Source: Microvirga sp. VF16 (lineage in GTDB: Bacteria; Pseudomonadota; Alphaproteobacteria; Rhizobiales; Beijerinckiaceae). From it: a DNA stretch of 64,000 nt. Under the pieces are notes generated by a model. That model saw only the letters and a program-made list of their open reading frames with translations. It was not told where the DNA came from and did not search any database. Each line of letters begins with the position of its first letter. The first letter of the stretch is position 1. A program made the position numbers and the translations under genes. Where the stretch lies: positions 434,001 through 498,000 of the forward strand of contig NZ_CP069355.1 in the NCBI RefSeq assembly GCF_016864375.1, written 5' to 3'. Of the stretch, positions 27,879 through 38,067 are shown one piece after another.

Positions 27879-29507
27879 TCAAGTTCTGTGCAAGTGAGGC
27901 TTGAGCGGCATGTCGTCGTGGACCCGCTCGGCCTGCCGTTCAATCTTGTGATGGATCTTGGGCGGGCCCTCGCCCCGATGCAGGGCTTCCAGGCGTGCCA
28001 CAATTTCAGCGTCGGCATGCGTCTGCCTCTGATTATGACGCACGTATTCGATCCATGTTGGGACATGGTACCGCTCGGTCCAGAGTTGAGGCTCTTCCAG
28101 GTCGCGCAGAAGCGCCCATTGTCGAGCCCCATCCCGCAGGCGGGCGCGTCGCCGCAGGGCCATCACGCTGAGGAATTCGGCAACATCGTTCTGATCAATG
28201 CGATAATCGACCATCACCATGATCGGCCCGCTGCGCGGCCGCAGGTCGAGCTGCAGCGTCGGTTCGCAAAACTTGTTGGTGGGATCGAGATTGAGGGTCT
28301 CAAAATCCGGTTGGCGCAGAACCAGGCCAATCAGCCCACCGACGACAAGAACAAGGCTCGCCATCACCAAGGCACCCGCAACACCCTGCGTGTCCGCGAC
28401 CGCGCCCCAGAGCCAGCTGCCCGCCGCCATGCCGCCAAACGACGCCGTTTGATAGAGGGACAGGGCGCGTCCAACCACCCACCGGGGCGTCGACAGCTGA
28501 ACCGTCACGTTAAACAGCGACCAGGCCTGCACCCACGCCATACCGGCTGGCACGAGCAGCAGGCAGCTGAGCCAAACGTGGGCGCTCCAGGCCAGACCGA
28601 CGCAGCTGATGGCCAGCGCGAAGAAGGCGCCGCGAATGATCCCTTCATGGCTGAGAACGTCTCGAATCCGTCCGATGAGCAGCGCGCCTAAAATCGCCCC
28701 GAGGCCGAAAAAGCCCAGCATGATGCCGTAGGTGACCGCCGTGCCCGCAACCTGCTCCTTGGCCACGAGGGGCAGCAGCGCCAGAATGACGACGGCGGTG
28801 AGACCGAACACGAGGCTCCGGCCCATCACCTTGAGAAGGTTCGGCGACAACAGCACGTAGCGGAAGCCCGCTGCCATCGCACTCCCGAACGGTTCCCGCG
28901 GCAGCAACTGTGGCGCAGGTCCCGTCTTCCATTGCCAGAGCGCGATGAGGAGGGCGAAGCAGCAAACGACGTTGAGCAGGAACGCAAAGGTCGCACCGGC
29001 AGTTGCGACGATGAGGCCGCCAATCGCCGGTCCGATGCTGCGCATGAGATTGTAGCTCATGCTGTTGAGGGCCACCGCACTAGGCAAGTGTTGACGGGGA
29101 AGGATCTCGCCCATCGAGGCGTACCAGGATGGGTCGTGCAACGCCCACCCGCAGCCGATCAGGAAGGTCAGGCTCAACAGCATCCAGGGGGTCACGGCCC
29201 CTGCATAGGCGAGAATTGCCAGGGACGCTGAGACGCACAGCATCAGCAGCTGAGCCGCCATCATGACCCGGCGGCGATCGAAGTTGTCGGCGAGCGCTCC
29301 TGCGGCGAGCGAAAACAGCATGACCGGCAGGGTAGCCGATGATTGGACGAGGGCCACCATGTCATGGGACGTGGCCAGGCTCGTCATCAGCCACGCCGCC
29401 GCCACGCCCTCGACCAGGCTGCCCAGGTTCGACACCAGAGACGCTGACCAGAGGGAGCGGAAGGTCTTGTAGTGGAATAGGACGAGTGGCGATGTTCTGT
29501 TCGGCAT
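27879..29507 (-). CDS. MFS exporter of the transmembrane secretion effector / EntS type with a soluble C-terminal domain
   Basis: About 542 residues. Twelve predicted membrane segments (about 15-410) with the MFS motif region DNFDRRRVMMAAQ near residue 75, followed by a cytoplasmic C-terminal domain of about 120 residues (MVMVDYRIDQND, LRDLEEPQLWTERYHVPTWIEYVRHNQRQT), which is usual in this MFS_3 family. Relatives include the enterobactin exporter EntS. The start MPNRTSP at 29507 has AAGG 9 bases upstream; longer starts (29525, 29591) are possible. Substrate unknown. Confidence 0.85.
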   Translation of the reverse strand: MPNRTSPLVLFHYKTFRSLWSASLVSNLGSLVEGVAAAWLMTSLATSHDMVALVQSSATLPVMLFSLAAGALADNFDRRRVMMAAQLLMLCVSASLAILAYAGAVTPWMLLSLTFLIGCGWALHDPSWYASMGEILPRQHLPSAVALNSMSYNLMRSIGPAIGGLIVATAGATFAFLLNVVCCFALLIALWQWKTGPAPQLLPREPFGSAMAAGFRYVLLSPNLLKVMGRSLVFGLTAVVILALLPLVAKEQVAGTAVTYGIMLGFFGLGAILGALLIGRIRDVLSHEGIIRGAFFALAISCVGLAWSAHVWLSCLLLVPAGMAWVQAWSLFNVTVQLSTPRWVVGRALSLYQTASFGGMAAGSWLWGAVADTQGVAGALVMASLVLVVGGLIGLVLRQPDFETLNLDPTNKFCEPTLQLDLRPRSGPIMVMVDYRIDQNDVAEFLSVMALRRRARLRDGARQWALLRDLEEPQLWTERYHVPTWIEYVRHNQRQTHADAEIVARLEALHRGEGPPKIHHKIERQAERVHDDMPLKPHLHRT

Positions 29508-31227
29508 GGTCGCGGACCTTGTCATGACATCGTGTTGGCGCAACACGAGCCTCTGGAATGGTTGTGGGAAGAGGGCTGGATGATCGCTCACTCCGAACGC
29601 GGAACTGGTGGCTAGGGCATTTCTGACTGTTCTGTCTTAGGTCTTTTCCCCGCCTCACGCGATGGTGCCGACTGGTTTGCGAGGCGAAGAAACCCTCGCA
29701 CAGCTCCGTATGGGCGCGCCGCTTCAATCGAGAATAGGTTTGAGCCCGCATGTTCGGAAAGCCCGCGCCATTTGAGAAGGTTCGACTGGGTGTCCGCGGC
29801 CTGGAGAGCCACGACTGGCCGAGAGGCGTTGCAGGCGCGCTCTCCGCGGGACAATCCCATCGTTAAGTGTGACATCGGGCATATGCGGAAGCGGGATGAA
29901 GCCACGGGTGGAGGCATGCGAGAGATTTCGGGAGGTCAATGATTTCTGCACGAATACTGCCGCATCAGCCGACGAGCGTCTAGCTTGTGGCTCTGCTGCA
30001 TCGCCGAATTTATATGTGAAGTGCTCCCTTGACAGAGACCGCCCTGCCGCTCTCCGCACAATCTGCAGCCCTATCTCGCCTCCGTGCACAGTTCGCATGG
30101 AACTCCTGGCACCAGAACTGGGCGTGCTTTGATGCGGAGCCTTCAGGCGGCATGTCGATTGCTCTATCACAGATCTTCATGACCGCGCTTCAAGGGGACC
30201 TGCAGTGGCACGACGCCTGGCGTCAATGCGCGCGCAAGCGTCTCGCCGCATCGGCGCACGATCGCCAGCTGTTGGCACTGAGCGGCACAGTGCACGTCGG
30301 CCAAGACTGAAGTCGGAATGCTTGCAGGCCAACGTTTCGCTCCGACGCATCATCGCTCACGCACAGAACAAAAAAGCCGGGCCTAAGGCCCGGCTTGAAG
30401 TTGAGGTCCGACAATCGGGTCAAAACCTTCCAGAGGGAACGGCCGAGACGGCAGCGCGTGAGGAAAGAGGCGGTGCCGTGGAAACTCAGCCGCTGCCGAT
30501 ATGGGCTGCATCGCGCCGCATTGCTATGCAGCATGCCTCATGAAAGGGCTGCGTCTTGCGCATGCTGCGGATGGTGCAGCCAACGCGGAGAAGAATCTTC
30601 TTCATGGGCTTTTATCCACCAAACTACAGCGGCTGTGGATGTATTAGACGTTCTCATCTGTCACACAGAATGACGGCACGGGAGGTGTGTCCGCCCTCCG
30701 TGCTCGGCCAGACCGGCGCCACCAGAGCCATATCGGCTATGCGCATGCCGCAGCACAAAGCGGACCCACAAGCAAAAGACCAACTCACCAGAGCGGACGT
30801 TTCATACGGTCATTGAAGCTAAGCTTTAGCTCCGCTCCACGACGGGCAGACGTGTGCCATGGAAGGCTGGCATGCAGCTGTCCCAATCTATGGCAGCTGG
30901 CAGCAGAGATAGATGGCAGTGAACGCGGATGAGGCGGCAGAGGCGATAAGAAGATCAATGACCGCGTGCGGTCGATGGATCAGAATTCGGTTGAGCGTAA
31001 GCTTCCTCTACGCTAACAGAAGACCCGTCGGGGACAGCCGAGTGTCAAGACATGAATGTCTGTCAGTCTAAGGCATTTGGACAGTCAGATAGATCGCACC
31101 GGCTATACCACTCACCACCATTACAAAATAAAGCAACCGAGACCCTCTGGACGGCCTGCGTCGGACCCATCGATGCTCATCGACATGCAGAAGATCATCG
31201 TCATCCTCTGGGCGCATCATGGGTCTC
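29508..31227. other. 1.7-kb region with little recognisable coding content
   Basis: Many short overlapping frames but no family signature. The most protein-like is 30029-30310 on the plus strand (93 codons, TTG start, no ribosome site; WNSWHQNWACFD and IALSQIFMTALQ), kept only as a possibility. A strong minus-strand terminator lies at 30370-30396. The remainder shows neither IS ends nor RNA genes that I can support. Confidence 0.4.
30370..30396 (-). terminator. Strong rho-independent terminator, possibly of a small RNA
   Basis: On the minus strand the sequence is a GCCGGGCC/GGCCCGGC stem with a 3-base loop followed by TTTTTT. No convincing minus-strand protein gene lies upstream (higher coordinates), so it may end a small non-coding RNA transcribed from about 30400-30600 or be a remnant of a lost gene. 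Confidence 0.7.
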
Positions 31228-31950
31228 TCAGCTCTGTGCGGGTGCGCGTTGCTGTGAGCGCTGGCGCGCGATCCCGTAACACCCGCATGCGATCTGTTCG
31301 AGGCCGGAGCGGTCGGTCACCGTAATGGCCCCGCGGCGTTGATGGATTAGACCGGCGGACTGAAGCCCGCTCGTGACCAGACTGACCGTCGACCGCTGGA
31401 CCCCTAACATCCGGGACAGATGCTCGTGCGTGAAGGGCAAGCTCGCCTGATCGGCGCGATCCCGCATGGTCAGAATCCAGCGGCAGCAGCGCGCTTCGAC
31501 GGAGTGTGCGATGTTGCAGGCCATCGTCTGAAGAGCCTCTGCCAGCAGGGCCTCTTCGTAGCGCAGGAAGAGATCCCGCAGAGTCGGTCGCTCCTCGAAC
31601 GCACGATGCAGGACCCCAGTGTCAATGCGGGAGGCACTGCCGGTAATGTGAACAACATAGCGCCCCAGAGATTGGCGTGTCACAAGCGTGCTAGGCGAGC
31701 CAACCGTCGCCTCACACCCAAGCACCGCCATTTCGATGGTTCTGCCGTCGGGGAGAGCCGTCATGAGTGAGACAATGGCCTCATGCGGGAAGTACACGAA
31801 CGGCGTGCTCTCGTTGGTCTCGTAGAGTACGGTGTCCTTCTTCAACTCGACCCACTGAAGGTGTGGCTCAAGATGCCCGAAGTCGTCCGGCTGCAGGGCT
31901 GACAGCAATCGGTTCGCGCGATGGGAAGGCTGGCGCGAGGATGATGACAT
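31228..31950 (-). CDS. Crp/Fnr-family transcriptional regulator
   Basis: 240 residues. The N-terminal cyclic-nucleotide-type sensor barrel (about 15-135) is followed by a C-terminal helix-turn-helix of the Crp type (about 170-215: LPFTHEHLSRMLGVQRSTVSLV). No Fnr-type cysteine cluster is seen, so redox sensing by Fe-S is unlikely. The ATG at 31950 follows GGAG by 7 bases. It lies 26 bases downstream of ppdK on the same strand, so the two may be co-transcribed. Confidence 0.87.
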   Translation of the reverse strand: MSSSSRQPSHRANRLLSALQPDDFGHLEPHLQWVELKKDTVLYETNESTPFVYFPHEAIVSLMTALPDGRTIEMAVLGCEATVGSPSTLVTRQSLGRYVVHITGSASRIDTGVLHRAFEERPTLRDLFLRYEEALLAEALQTMACNIAHSVEARCCRWILTMRDRADQASLPFTHEHLSRMLGVQRSTVSLVTSGLQSAGLIHQRRGAITVTDRSGLEQIACGCYGIARQRSQQRAPAQS

Positions 31951-31976
31951 GGCAACGCTCCTGAGCCCCCTTGCTT

Positions 31977-34661
31977 TTATGCCTGGCTCGCGGCCTTGCC
32001 GCCGAGCGCCGCCTGCGCGGCAGCCAGGCGGGCGATCGGCACCCGGTACGGCGAGCAGGACGCGTAGTCGAGCCCGACCGACTGGCAGAAATGGATCGAG
32101 GCCGGATCGCCGCCATGCTCGCCGCAGATCCCGAGCTTGATGTTGGCCCTCGTCTTCCTACCGCGCTCGACCGCAAGCTTCACCAGTTCGCCCACGCCCT
32201 CCTGATCGATGGTCACGAACGGGTCTGCCGGCAGCAGCCCTTTTTGCGTATACGGGCCGAGGAAGGAGGCGGCGTCGTCGCGCGAAATGCCGAGCGTCGT
32301 CTGCGTCAGGTCGTTGGTGCCGAAGGAGAAGAACTCCGCCGATTCCGCGATCTCGCCGGCGCGCAATGCGGCGCGCGGCAGCTCGATCATCGTACCGACC
32401 TGATATTCGACCGTCACGCCGCTTTCCTTGGCGACCGCCTCGGCCATGGCGACGATGCGCTCCTTCACGAGGTCGAGCTCCGGCTTCGTCATGACGAGCG
32501 GCACCATCACCTCCGGCACGACGGGCTGGCCCGTCGTCTTGCCGGCCTCCACCGCCGCCTCGAAGATGGCGCGCGCCTGCATGTCGGCGATCTCAGGGTA
32601 AGCCACCGCCAGACGGCAGCCGCGGAAGCCGAGCATGGGGTTGAACTCGTGCAGCTCGCGGGCGCGGTGCTTGAGCTTGTCGACGGAGGCGTTCATGGCC
32701 TTCGCCACCTCCCCCATCTCCTCTTCCGAATGCGGCAGGAACTCGTGCAGCGGCGGATCGAGCAGGCGGATCGTGACCGGCAGACCGCTCATGATCGAAA
32801 ACAGCTCGACGAAATCCTTGCGCTGCATCGGCAGCAGCTTGGCGAGTGCTGCGCGGCGGCCCGCCTCGTCGTCGGAGAGGATCATCTCGCGCACAGCAAC
32901 GATGCGGTCGCCCTCGAAGAACATGTGCTCCGTGCGGCAGAGTCCGATGCCCTCCGCGCCGAAGTTGCGCGCGGTCTTGGCATCGAGCGGCGTTTCCGCG
33001 TTGGCGCGCACCTTCATGTGGCGCACCTTGTCGGCCCAGCCCATGAGGGTGGCGAACTCGCCCGACAGCTCCGGCTGCAGCATCTCCACTTGGCCCAGCA
33101 GCACCTGGCCGTTGGAACCGTCAATGGTCAGCACATCACCCTTCTTCAGTGTCTGCCCCGCCACCGTCAGCGTCTGCTTGGCATAATCGACGCGGATCGA
33201 TCCGGCGCCCGAGACGCAGGGTTTGCCCATGCCGCGGGCCACCACGGCGGCGTGCGAGGTCATGCCACCGCGGGTGGTCAGAATGCCTTCCGCCGCGTGC
33301 ATGCCGTGGATGTCCTCAGGCGAAGTCTCGACGCGCACCAGAATGACCTTGTGACCGGCCTTCCTGGCCGCTTCCGCATCGTCCGAGTTGAACACGATCT
33401 CGCCGGAAGCAGCACCCGGCGAGGCCGGCAGGCCGCTGGCGAGGATCTTGCGCTCGGCCTTGGGATCGATGGTGGGATGCAGCAATTGGTCGAGGGCCGC
33501 CGGCTCGACGCGGGTGATCGCCTCTTCCTGCGTGATCAGGCCTTCGCTTGCGAGCTCCACGGCGATGCGCAAGGCGGCTTTCGCCGTGCGCTTGCCGTTG
33601 CGGGTCTGGAGCATCCAGAGCTTGCCCGTTTCGACCGTGAATTCCATGTCCTGCATGTCACGGTAATGTTTCTCGAGGATGCCGTAGATGCGTACCAGCT
33701 CGTTGTAAGCCTCGGGCATCGCGCCTTCCATCGAAGGCTTGTCGGAACCGGATGCAATGCGGGCCTTCTCGGTGATGTCCTGCGGCGTGCGGATGCCCGC
33801 CACCACGTCCTCGCCCTGAGCATTGATCAGGAACTCGCCGTAGAGCTCCTTCTCGCCTGTCGAGGGATTGCGGGTGAACGCCACGCCGGTGGCGGAGGTC
33901 TCGCCCATGTTGCCGAACACCATGGCCTGCACGTTCACCGCCGTGCCCCAGCTCGCCGGGATGGCGTGCAGCTCGCGGTACTTGATGGCGCGGTTGTTCA
34001 TCCAGGAGCCGAACACGGCGCCGATGGCGCCCCAGAGCTGCTCCTGTGGCTCCTGCGGAAACGGCTTTCCGAGTTCCTTCTCGACCAGCGCCTTGTAGCG
34101 CGGGAGAATGGCCTTCCAGTCCGCGGCACTCATGTCGGTGTCGAGCGAGTAGCCCTTGCGGTCCTTGTACTCGTCGAGGATCTCCTCGAAGTGATGGTGC
34201 TCGATGTCGAGCACCACGTTGGAATACATGGTGATGAAGCGGCGATACGAATCATAGGCGAAGCGCTCGTCGCCGGCGCCCTTGGCGAGCGCCTCGACGG
34301 TGACGTCGTTGAGGCCGAGATTGAGCACGGTGTCCATCATGCCGGGCATGGAGGCGCGGGCGCCGGAGCGGACGGAAACGAGGAGCGGATTGGCGGCATC
34401 GCCGAAGGTGCGGCCGGTCAGCTTGCCGACGAAATCGAGGGCCTTGGCGACCTGGGTCTTCAGCTCCTCGGGATAGGAGCGGCCGTGGTCGTAGTAATAG
34501 GTGCAGACTTCCGTTGTGATGGTGAAGCCCGGAGGCACCGGCAGGCCCAGGTTGGACATCTCGGCCAGATTGGCCCCCTTGCCACCGAGCAGGTTCTTCA
34601 TCCCCGCCTGGCCCTCGGCCTTACCGTCCCCGAAGGTGTAGACCCACTTCCATTCGGCCAT
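31977..34661 (-). CDS. ppdK: Pyruvate, phosphate dikinase
   Basis: 894 residues. Interconverts pyruvate + ATP + Pi with PEP + AMP + PPi. The N-terminal ATP-binding domain starts KWVYTFGDGKAEGQ, with LLGGKGANLAEM near 23-34. The central phosphohistidine domain holds GGMTSHAAVVARGMGKPCVSG (catalytic His in TSHAAV), and the C-terminal PEP domain holds FGTNDLTQTTLG and a GICGEHGGDP segment. The ATG at 34661 is chosen because it gives the standard family start; a longer frame upstream is non-coding. Together with sdaA it gives a route from serine to PEP. Confidence 0.95.
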   Translation of the reverse strand: MAEWKWVYTFGDGKAEGQAGMKNLLGGKGANLAEMSNLGLPVPPGFTITTEVCTYYYDHGRSYPEELKTQVAKALDFVGKLTGRTFGDAANPLLVSVRSGARASMPGMMDTVLNLGLNDVTVEALAKGAGDERFAYDSYRRFITMYSNVVLDIEHHHFEEILDEYKDRKGYSLDTDMSAADWKAILPRYKALVEKELGKPFPQEPQEQLWGAIGAVFGSWMNNRAIKYRELHAIPASWGTAVNVQAMVFGNMGETSATGVAFTRNPSTGEKELYGEFLINAQGEDVVAGIRTPQDITEKARIASGSDKPSMEGAMPEAYNELVRIYGILEKHYRDMQDMEFTVETGKLWMLQTRNGKRTAKAALRIAVELASEGLITQEEAITRVEPAALDQLLHPTIDPKAERKILASGLPASPGAASGEIVFNSDDAEAARKAGHKVILVRVETSPEDIHGMHAAEGILTTRGGMTSHAAVVARGMGKPCVSGAGSIRVDYAKQTLTVAGQTLKKGDVLTIDGSNGQVLLGQVEMLQPELSGEFATLMGWADKVRHMKVRANAETPLDAKTARNFGAEGIGLCRTEHMFFEGDRIVAVREMILSDDEAGRRAALAKLLPMQRKDFVELFSIMSGLPVTIRLLDPPLHEFLPHSEEEMGEVAKAMNASVDKLKHRARELHEFNPMLGFRGCRLAVAYPEIADMQARAIFEAAVEAGKTTGQPVVPEVMVPLVMTKPELDLVKERIVAMAEAVAKESGVTVEYQVGTMIELPRAALRAGEIAESAEFFSFGTNDLTQTTLGISRDDAASFLGPYTQKGLLPADPFVTIDQEGVGELVKLAVERGRKTRANIKLGICGEHGGDPASIHFCQSVGLDYASCSPYRVPIARLAAAQAALGGKAASQA

Positions 34662-35253
34662 TACTTTGTTCCTGTCATCTGTTCGCGGTCCGCAGCGTGC
34701 TGCTGCCTTCGGGGCGTCCCATTGACGATTTCGTTCGGCTCTTTGATGTCGCAGGCCTCGGAGCCACCTGATCCGACCCTCAATGCAGCCTTCTCTAAAG
34801 CCTCCCAAACGAGGTCGACGGCGACAGTCAACTCAGTTTCGTCAAACTCAAAGCAGCCACAGCTGTCGAGGGTCCACAGCTGTCGAGGGTCGTGCCGGTG
34901 GTATGGCAGTAGACCTCCAGCCAAAACGGGGCATGGTCGGCAGACGATCTGTTAGCTGAAGCATCTCGATCAGGCGCACTTCGATGGCATCGAGCCGCGC
35001 CAATGTCGCGGTGCGCATGCCGTTGGCCTGATCCGGCATCACGGCCAGCTGTACATACGCACGAAGGATCTCCTACTCGAGGTGGGCAGGCCCAGTGGCA
35101 TCGCATGGAAGCGATCCAGAGGGCGGCAACCTGAGCTGCGGCATTGTGGTTTCCAGGATGGAGGAAGTCCGGCTGTCCGGGCGCGCTGGGGGGCGCTGTC
35201 GGTGGGTAGGGAACGATTGCATGGAATATTCTCGTTCGTCTCACATGTTGGGG
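34662..35253. other. Intergenic region upstream of ppdK
   Basis: About 590 bases between ppdK and the DUF6894 gene, both leftward. It contains the 17-bp tandem repeat at 34857-34890. No convincing coding sequence; the ppdK promoter is expected here. Confidence 0.4.
34857..34890. repeat. 17-bp tandem duplication containing CAGCTG
   Basis: CCACAGCTGTCGAGGGT occurs twice head-to-tail (34857-34873 and 34874-34890) about 200 bases upstream of ppdK. It could be a duplicated regulator site or a simple replication slippage product. Confidence 0.85.
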
Positions 35254-35634
35254 TCATTCGGACCGCCGCCCTCGGACGAAACCCGATTGATGTTGTGGTT
35301 TGGATGCTTGGTTTAGACCAAGTCCATTCTGGCCCTGTTGCCACTCAACGGATCGAGGATCCTCGCTGGCCCCTCGTCGTGGACTGAGTTCGGGTTGAGA
35401 TATCTCTCGGGCAACAATCATCGGAACCGAGGCTTTCAGCAAATGCTGGCGGCGCTCGTTCCGGACTGTGACCCGCACATGCAGAACCCCGAGTTTGATC
35501 AACTGGTGACGAGCAATCTCTACCGCACTCCGGGTGGCTTCGTGATCAGCGGCCTCCAAGGTCACCAGCTCAAGGCCCGTGTGATCCGGCAAGCAATTCG
35601 TTCCTAATTGGACATCGAAATAGAACAGAGGCAT
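35254..35634 (-). CDS. DUF6894-family protein
   Basis: 126 residues. The first 80 (MPLFYFDVQLGTNCLPDHTG, then LEAADHEATRSAVEIAR) match the small DUF6894 family that is abundant in Methylobacteriaceae and Bradyrhizobiaceae. Its function is unknown. The ATG at 35634 has GGAG 7 bases upstream. The C-terminal 40 residues are basic and not part of the family. It follows panC on the same strand with a 12-base gap. Confidence 0.7.
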   Translation of the reverse strand: MPLFYFDVQLGTNCLPDHTGLELVTLEAADHEATRSAVEIARHQLIKLGVLHVRVTVRNERRQHLLKASVPMIVAREISQPELSPRRGASEDPRSVEWQQGQNGLGLNQASKPQHQSGFVRGRRSE

Positions 35635-35646
35635 GCGTGATCTCCT

Positions 35647-36582
35647 TCAAGAAGCGGCGCGATGCTGCGCCAGGACGAGGTCTGCTCTGCTGTTAGAAGC
35701 GATATCGAGGAGCACGTTGTCGATCAGGCGGGTCGTTCCGACATAGGCGGCGACACACAGCGCAGTAGGACGGTCGACCAAACCTGGGACGGGTTCGAGC
35801 GCCCGTGCATCCACCAGCTGCAGATACTGCAGCTGGTCGACCTCACTCATGTGAGCCCGAGCCATCGCGATCAGCCTCTCGCTGTCCCGCTCCCCCTCCC
35901 CGTATGCCGCCTGGGCGGCCAACAAACCCTGGCTGAGGCAGCGGGCGCGCTGCCGATCGACGGGGCTCAGGTAGCTGTTGCGGCTGCTCAGGGCCAGCCC
36001 ATCCGGCTTGCGCACGGTCGGCACCGTCACGATCTCGATCGGCAGATTCAGATCCCGTACCATCTGCCGGATCACGGCACATTGCTTAAAATCCTTCTGG
36101 CCGAAGAAGGCCAGATCTGGCTGCACGATGTTGAACAGCTTGGTGACCACGGTCGCTACGCCACGGAAGTGTCCAGGCCGCTCCGCGCCACACAGTGGCT
36201 CGGCCACAGGCCCGGGCTCGACGGTGGTCTGGAAGCCTGGTGGGTAGATCTCGCTCGCATCCGGCACGAAGATCAGGCTCACCCCGGCCGTGCGGCAGAG
36301 CTCATGATCTTGCTCCAGCGCGCGCGGGTAGCAGTCGAGAACCTCGTTGGGCCCGAACTGGGTCGAATTGACGAAGATGCTGGCCACGGTGATGTCACAG
36401 CGGGCGACGCTCCCATTGATGAGCGCGCGATGGCCCCCGTGCAGGAAGCCCATGGTGGGCACTAAGCCAACCCGCAGCCCTGCGGCGCGGTAGCCACGCA
36501 GGCACTGGGTGAGCGACTTGATCGTGTGGTTTGCATCATCTGGCCTCCGACTGGTCGCGGGATGGCTACTGCATCCAGGCAC
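35647..36582 (-). CDS. panC: Pantothenate synthetase (first copy), unusual 5' end
   Basis: About 311 residues from a GTG at 36580-36582, which has AGGAGG 6 bases upstream. Joins pantoate and beta-alanine using ATP. Conserved VPTMGFLHGGH (ATP-binding HIGH-like motif), FFGQKDF and ALSSRNSYLSP are present. A family-like start MMQTTRS (ATG 36539, with GGAGG before it) lies in the other frame and would need a 1-base change near 36520 to enter this one. Either the GTG is used, giving an odd leader, or the gene has a recent 5' frameshift. panB is not adjacent. Confidence 0.8.
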   Translation of the reverse strand: MPGCSSHPATSRRPDDANHTIKSLTQCLRGYRAAGLRVGLVPTMGFLHGGHRALINGSVARCDITVASIFVNSTQFGPNEVLDCYPRALEQDHELCRTAGVSLIFVPDASEIYPPGFQTTVEPGPVAEPLCGAERPGHFRGVATVVTKLFNIVQPDLAFFGQKDFKQCAVIRQMVRDLNLPIEIVTVPTVRKPDGLALSSRNSYLSPVDRQRARCLSQGLLAAQAAYGEGERDSERLIAMARAHMSEVDQLQYLQLVDARALEPVPGLVDRPTALCVAAYVGTTRLIDNVLLDIASNSRADLVLAQHRAAS

Positions 36583-36864
36583 ATATTGCCTCCTGGACGT
36601 CCACCGGCAGCAAATAGGACCCCGTCTGCGCTGGAAAGGCACCTATGCTCTTCAGGCGCTTCAGAGTATCGACGAGAGTAGTTGAAAGACGATACCGTTT
36701 ACGCGTCAAACCGCTTGAAGATAATAAGGTGAGAAAGCGAACAAGATAATTCCTTTGATAGCCGCACAAAAAGGTCGCCCTCTTCTGGTGAGTAGGGCGG
36801 TACCGCAGTCTGACAATCTCTGCGTCGCCATCACCAAAGGAGTTCACCCTGAGCCTTGTATCGG

Positions 36865-38067
36865 TCACCGGGGCTCGGCGCTTAGCCACCTGCGTGCCAA
36901 CTCGACCCAGTAGGTTGATCCAACACCAAGGATGGCATCGTTGAAGTCGTAGCTTGCGTTGTGAACGACGCAAGGACCTGCTCCATGACCCGCATCACGA
37001 TGTTCTCCGTATCCGTTACCGATGTACGCGTAGGCGCCAGGCCGGGCTTGGAGCATAAACGCAAAATCCTCGACACCTAAGTCTGGATCCACGTTGGGGT
37101 TTACATTCTCGGCCCCAACTATAGATCTCATAACTTCTGCTGCGAAGTGCGCTTCATCTTCAGAATTAACTGTGGGGGGAACGCTTCTATCAAACTCGAG
37201 TCTCGCTTCGCATTCTTGAGACTTAGCTACGGCTTCTACGATCTTGCGCATGCGTGACTCAATCAGATCGAGAGTCCTGAGGTCTAGTACACGTACGGTG
37301 CCGCCCAACACTGCATCGCGGGGTATCACGTTTCTAGCTTGACCCCAGCCGTTGACCTGTGTGACCGAGATAACTGCGGGCTCCAGCGGTGCCTTGTTGC
37401 GGGAAATAATGCCTTGGAGCGCATTGTAAATCTGCACAGCAGTGAAAATCGGATCTTTGCCTTCGTGAGGGTAAGCGGCATGAGCATCGACACCTTCCAC
37501 AGTAATGCGAAATTCACCACAACCCCCAAGAATGGGCCCTGTCTTGATCCCAAAACTGCCCACCGGCATGCCCGGAAAGTTATGCAGCCCGAACACCGCA
37601 TCGACCGGGAACTTTTCAAAAATTCCCTCGTCAACCATCACTTTCGCACCGTTGCCCGCCTCTTCCGCCGGTGAGAAAATAAAGACGATAGTGCCATCAA
37701 AATCTCGCGTGCGCGCCAGAAAACGGGCGGCGCCCAGAAGCATCGCCATATGGCCGTCGTGTCCGCAGGCATGCATTTTACCAGGATAATGCGACCGATG
37801 AGCGAACTCGTTGACTTCATGAATCGGCAACGCGTCCATGTCTGCACGCAATCCGATTGAGCGTTTACTCGTTCCCTCCCGCAGCACTCCAACAACGCCG
37901 GTGCCACCAAGTCCACGATGAACTTCGATCCCGTAATCAGTCAGAGTCTTCGCTACAAGGTCCGCAGTCTGCGATTCCTCGAAACAAAGCTCCGGATGGG
38001 CATGCATCCAACGTCGTAGCGACTGGATCTCATCCTGTGCCGCTGCAATCTCTGGTATAACTTTCAT
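36865..38067 (-). CDS. M20-family amidohydrolase (hippurate hydrolase / N-acyl-amino-acid hydrolase type)
   Basis: 400 residues. Zn-dependent M20D enzyme. Metal-ligand motifs are ACGHDGHMAM (about residue 106) and FSPAEEAGNGAKVM (Glu pair near 139), with a dimerisation domain in the middle and the final ligand region near LGVEDFAFML. Family members remove acyl groups from amino acids (hippurate, indole-acetyl-amino acids) or open related amides. ATG 38067 has GAAGG 7 bases upstream. It lies downstream of the amino-acid ABC transporter on the same strand, so it probably acts on the imported compound. Confidence 0.9.
   Translation of the reverse strand: MKVIPEIAAAQDEIQSLRRWMHAHPELCFEESQTADLVAKTLTDYGIEVHRGLGGTGVVGVLREGTSKRSIGLRADMDALPIHEVNEFAHRSHYPGKMHACGHDGHMAMLLGAARFLARTRDFDGTIVFIFSPAEEAGNGAKVMVDEGIFEKFPVDAVFGLHNFPGMPVGSFGIKTGPILGGCGEFRITVEGVDAHAAYPHEGKDPIFTAVQIYNALQGIISRNKAPLEPAVISVTQVNGWGQARNVIPRDAVLGGTVRVLDLRTLDLIESRMRKIVEAVAKSQECEARLEFDRSVPPTVNSEDEAHFAAEVMRSIVGAENVNPNVDPDLGVEDFAFMLQARPGAYAYIGNGYGEHRDAGHGAGPCVVHNASYDFNDAILGVGSTYWVELARRWLSAEPR

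Noticed and set aside
30029..30310. A 93-codon plus-strand frame with a protein-like sequence
   Set aside because: TTG start with no ribosome site and no known family; mentioned in the region note but not called as a gene.
34857..34890. CRISPR-like repeat
   Set aside because: Only two directly adjacent 17-bp copies without spacers.
31971..34955. A 994-codon plus-strand frame opposite ppdK
   Set aside because: Antisense shadow; ppdK on the minus strand shows all family motifs.
36566..36973. A 135-codon reverse frame between panC and the M20 gene
   Set aside because: It overlaps the end of the clear M20 gene in another frame and has no family signature or ribosome site; more likely chance.
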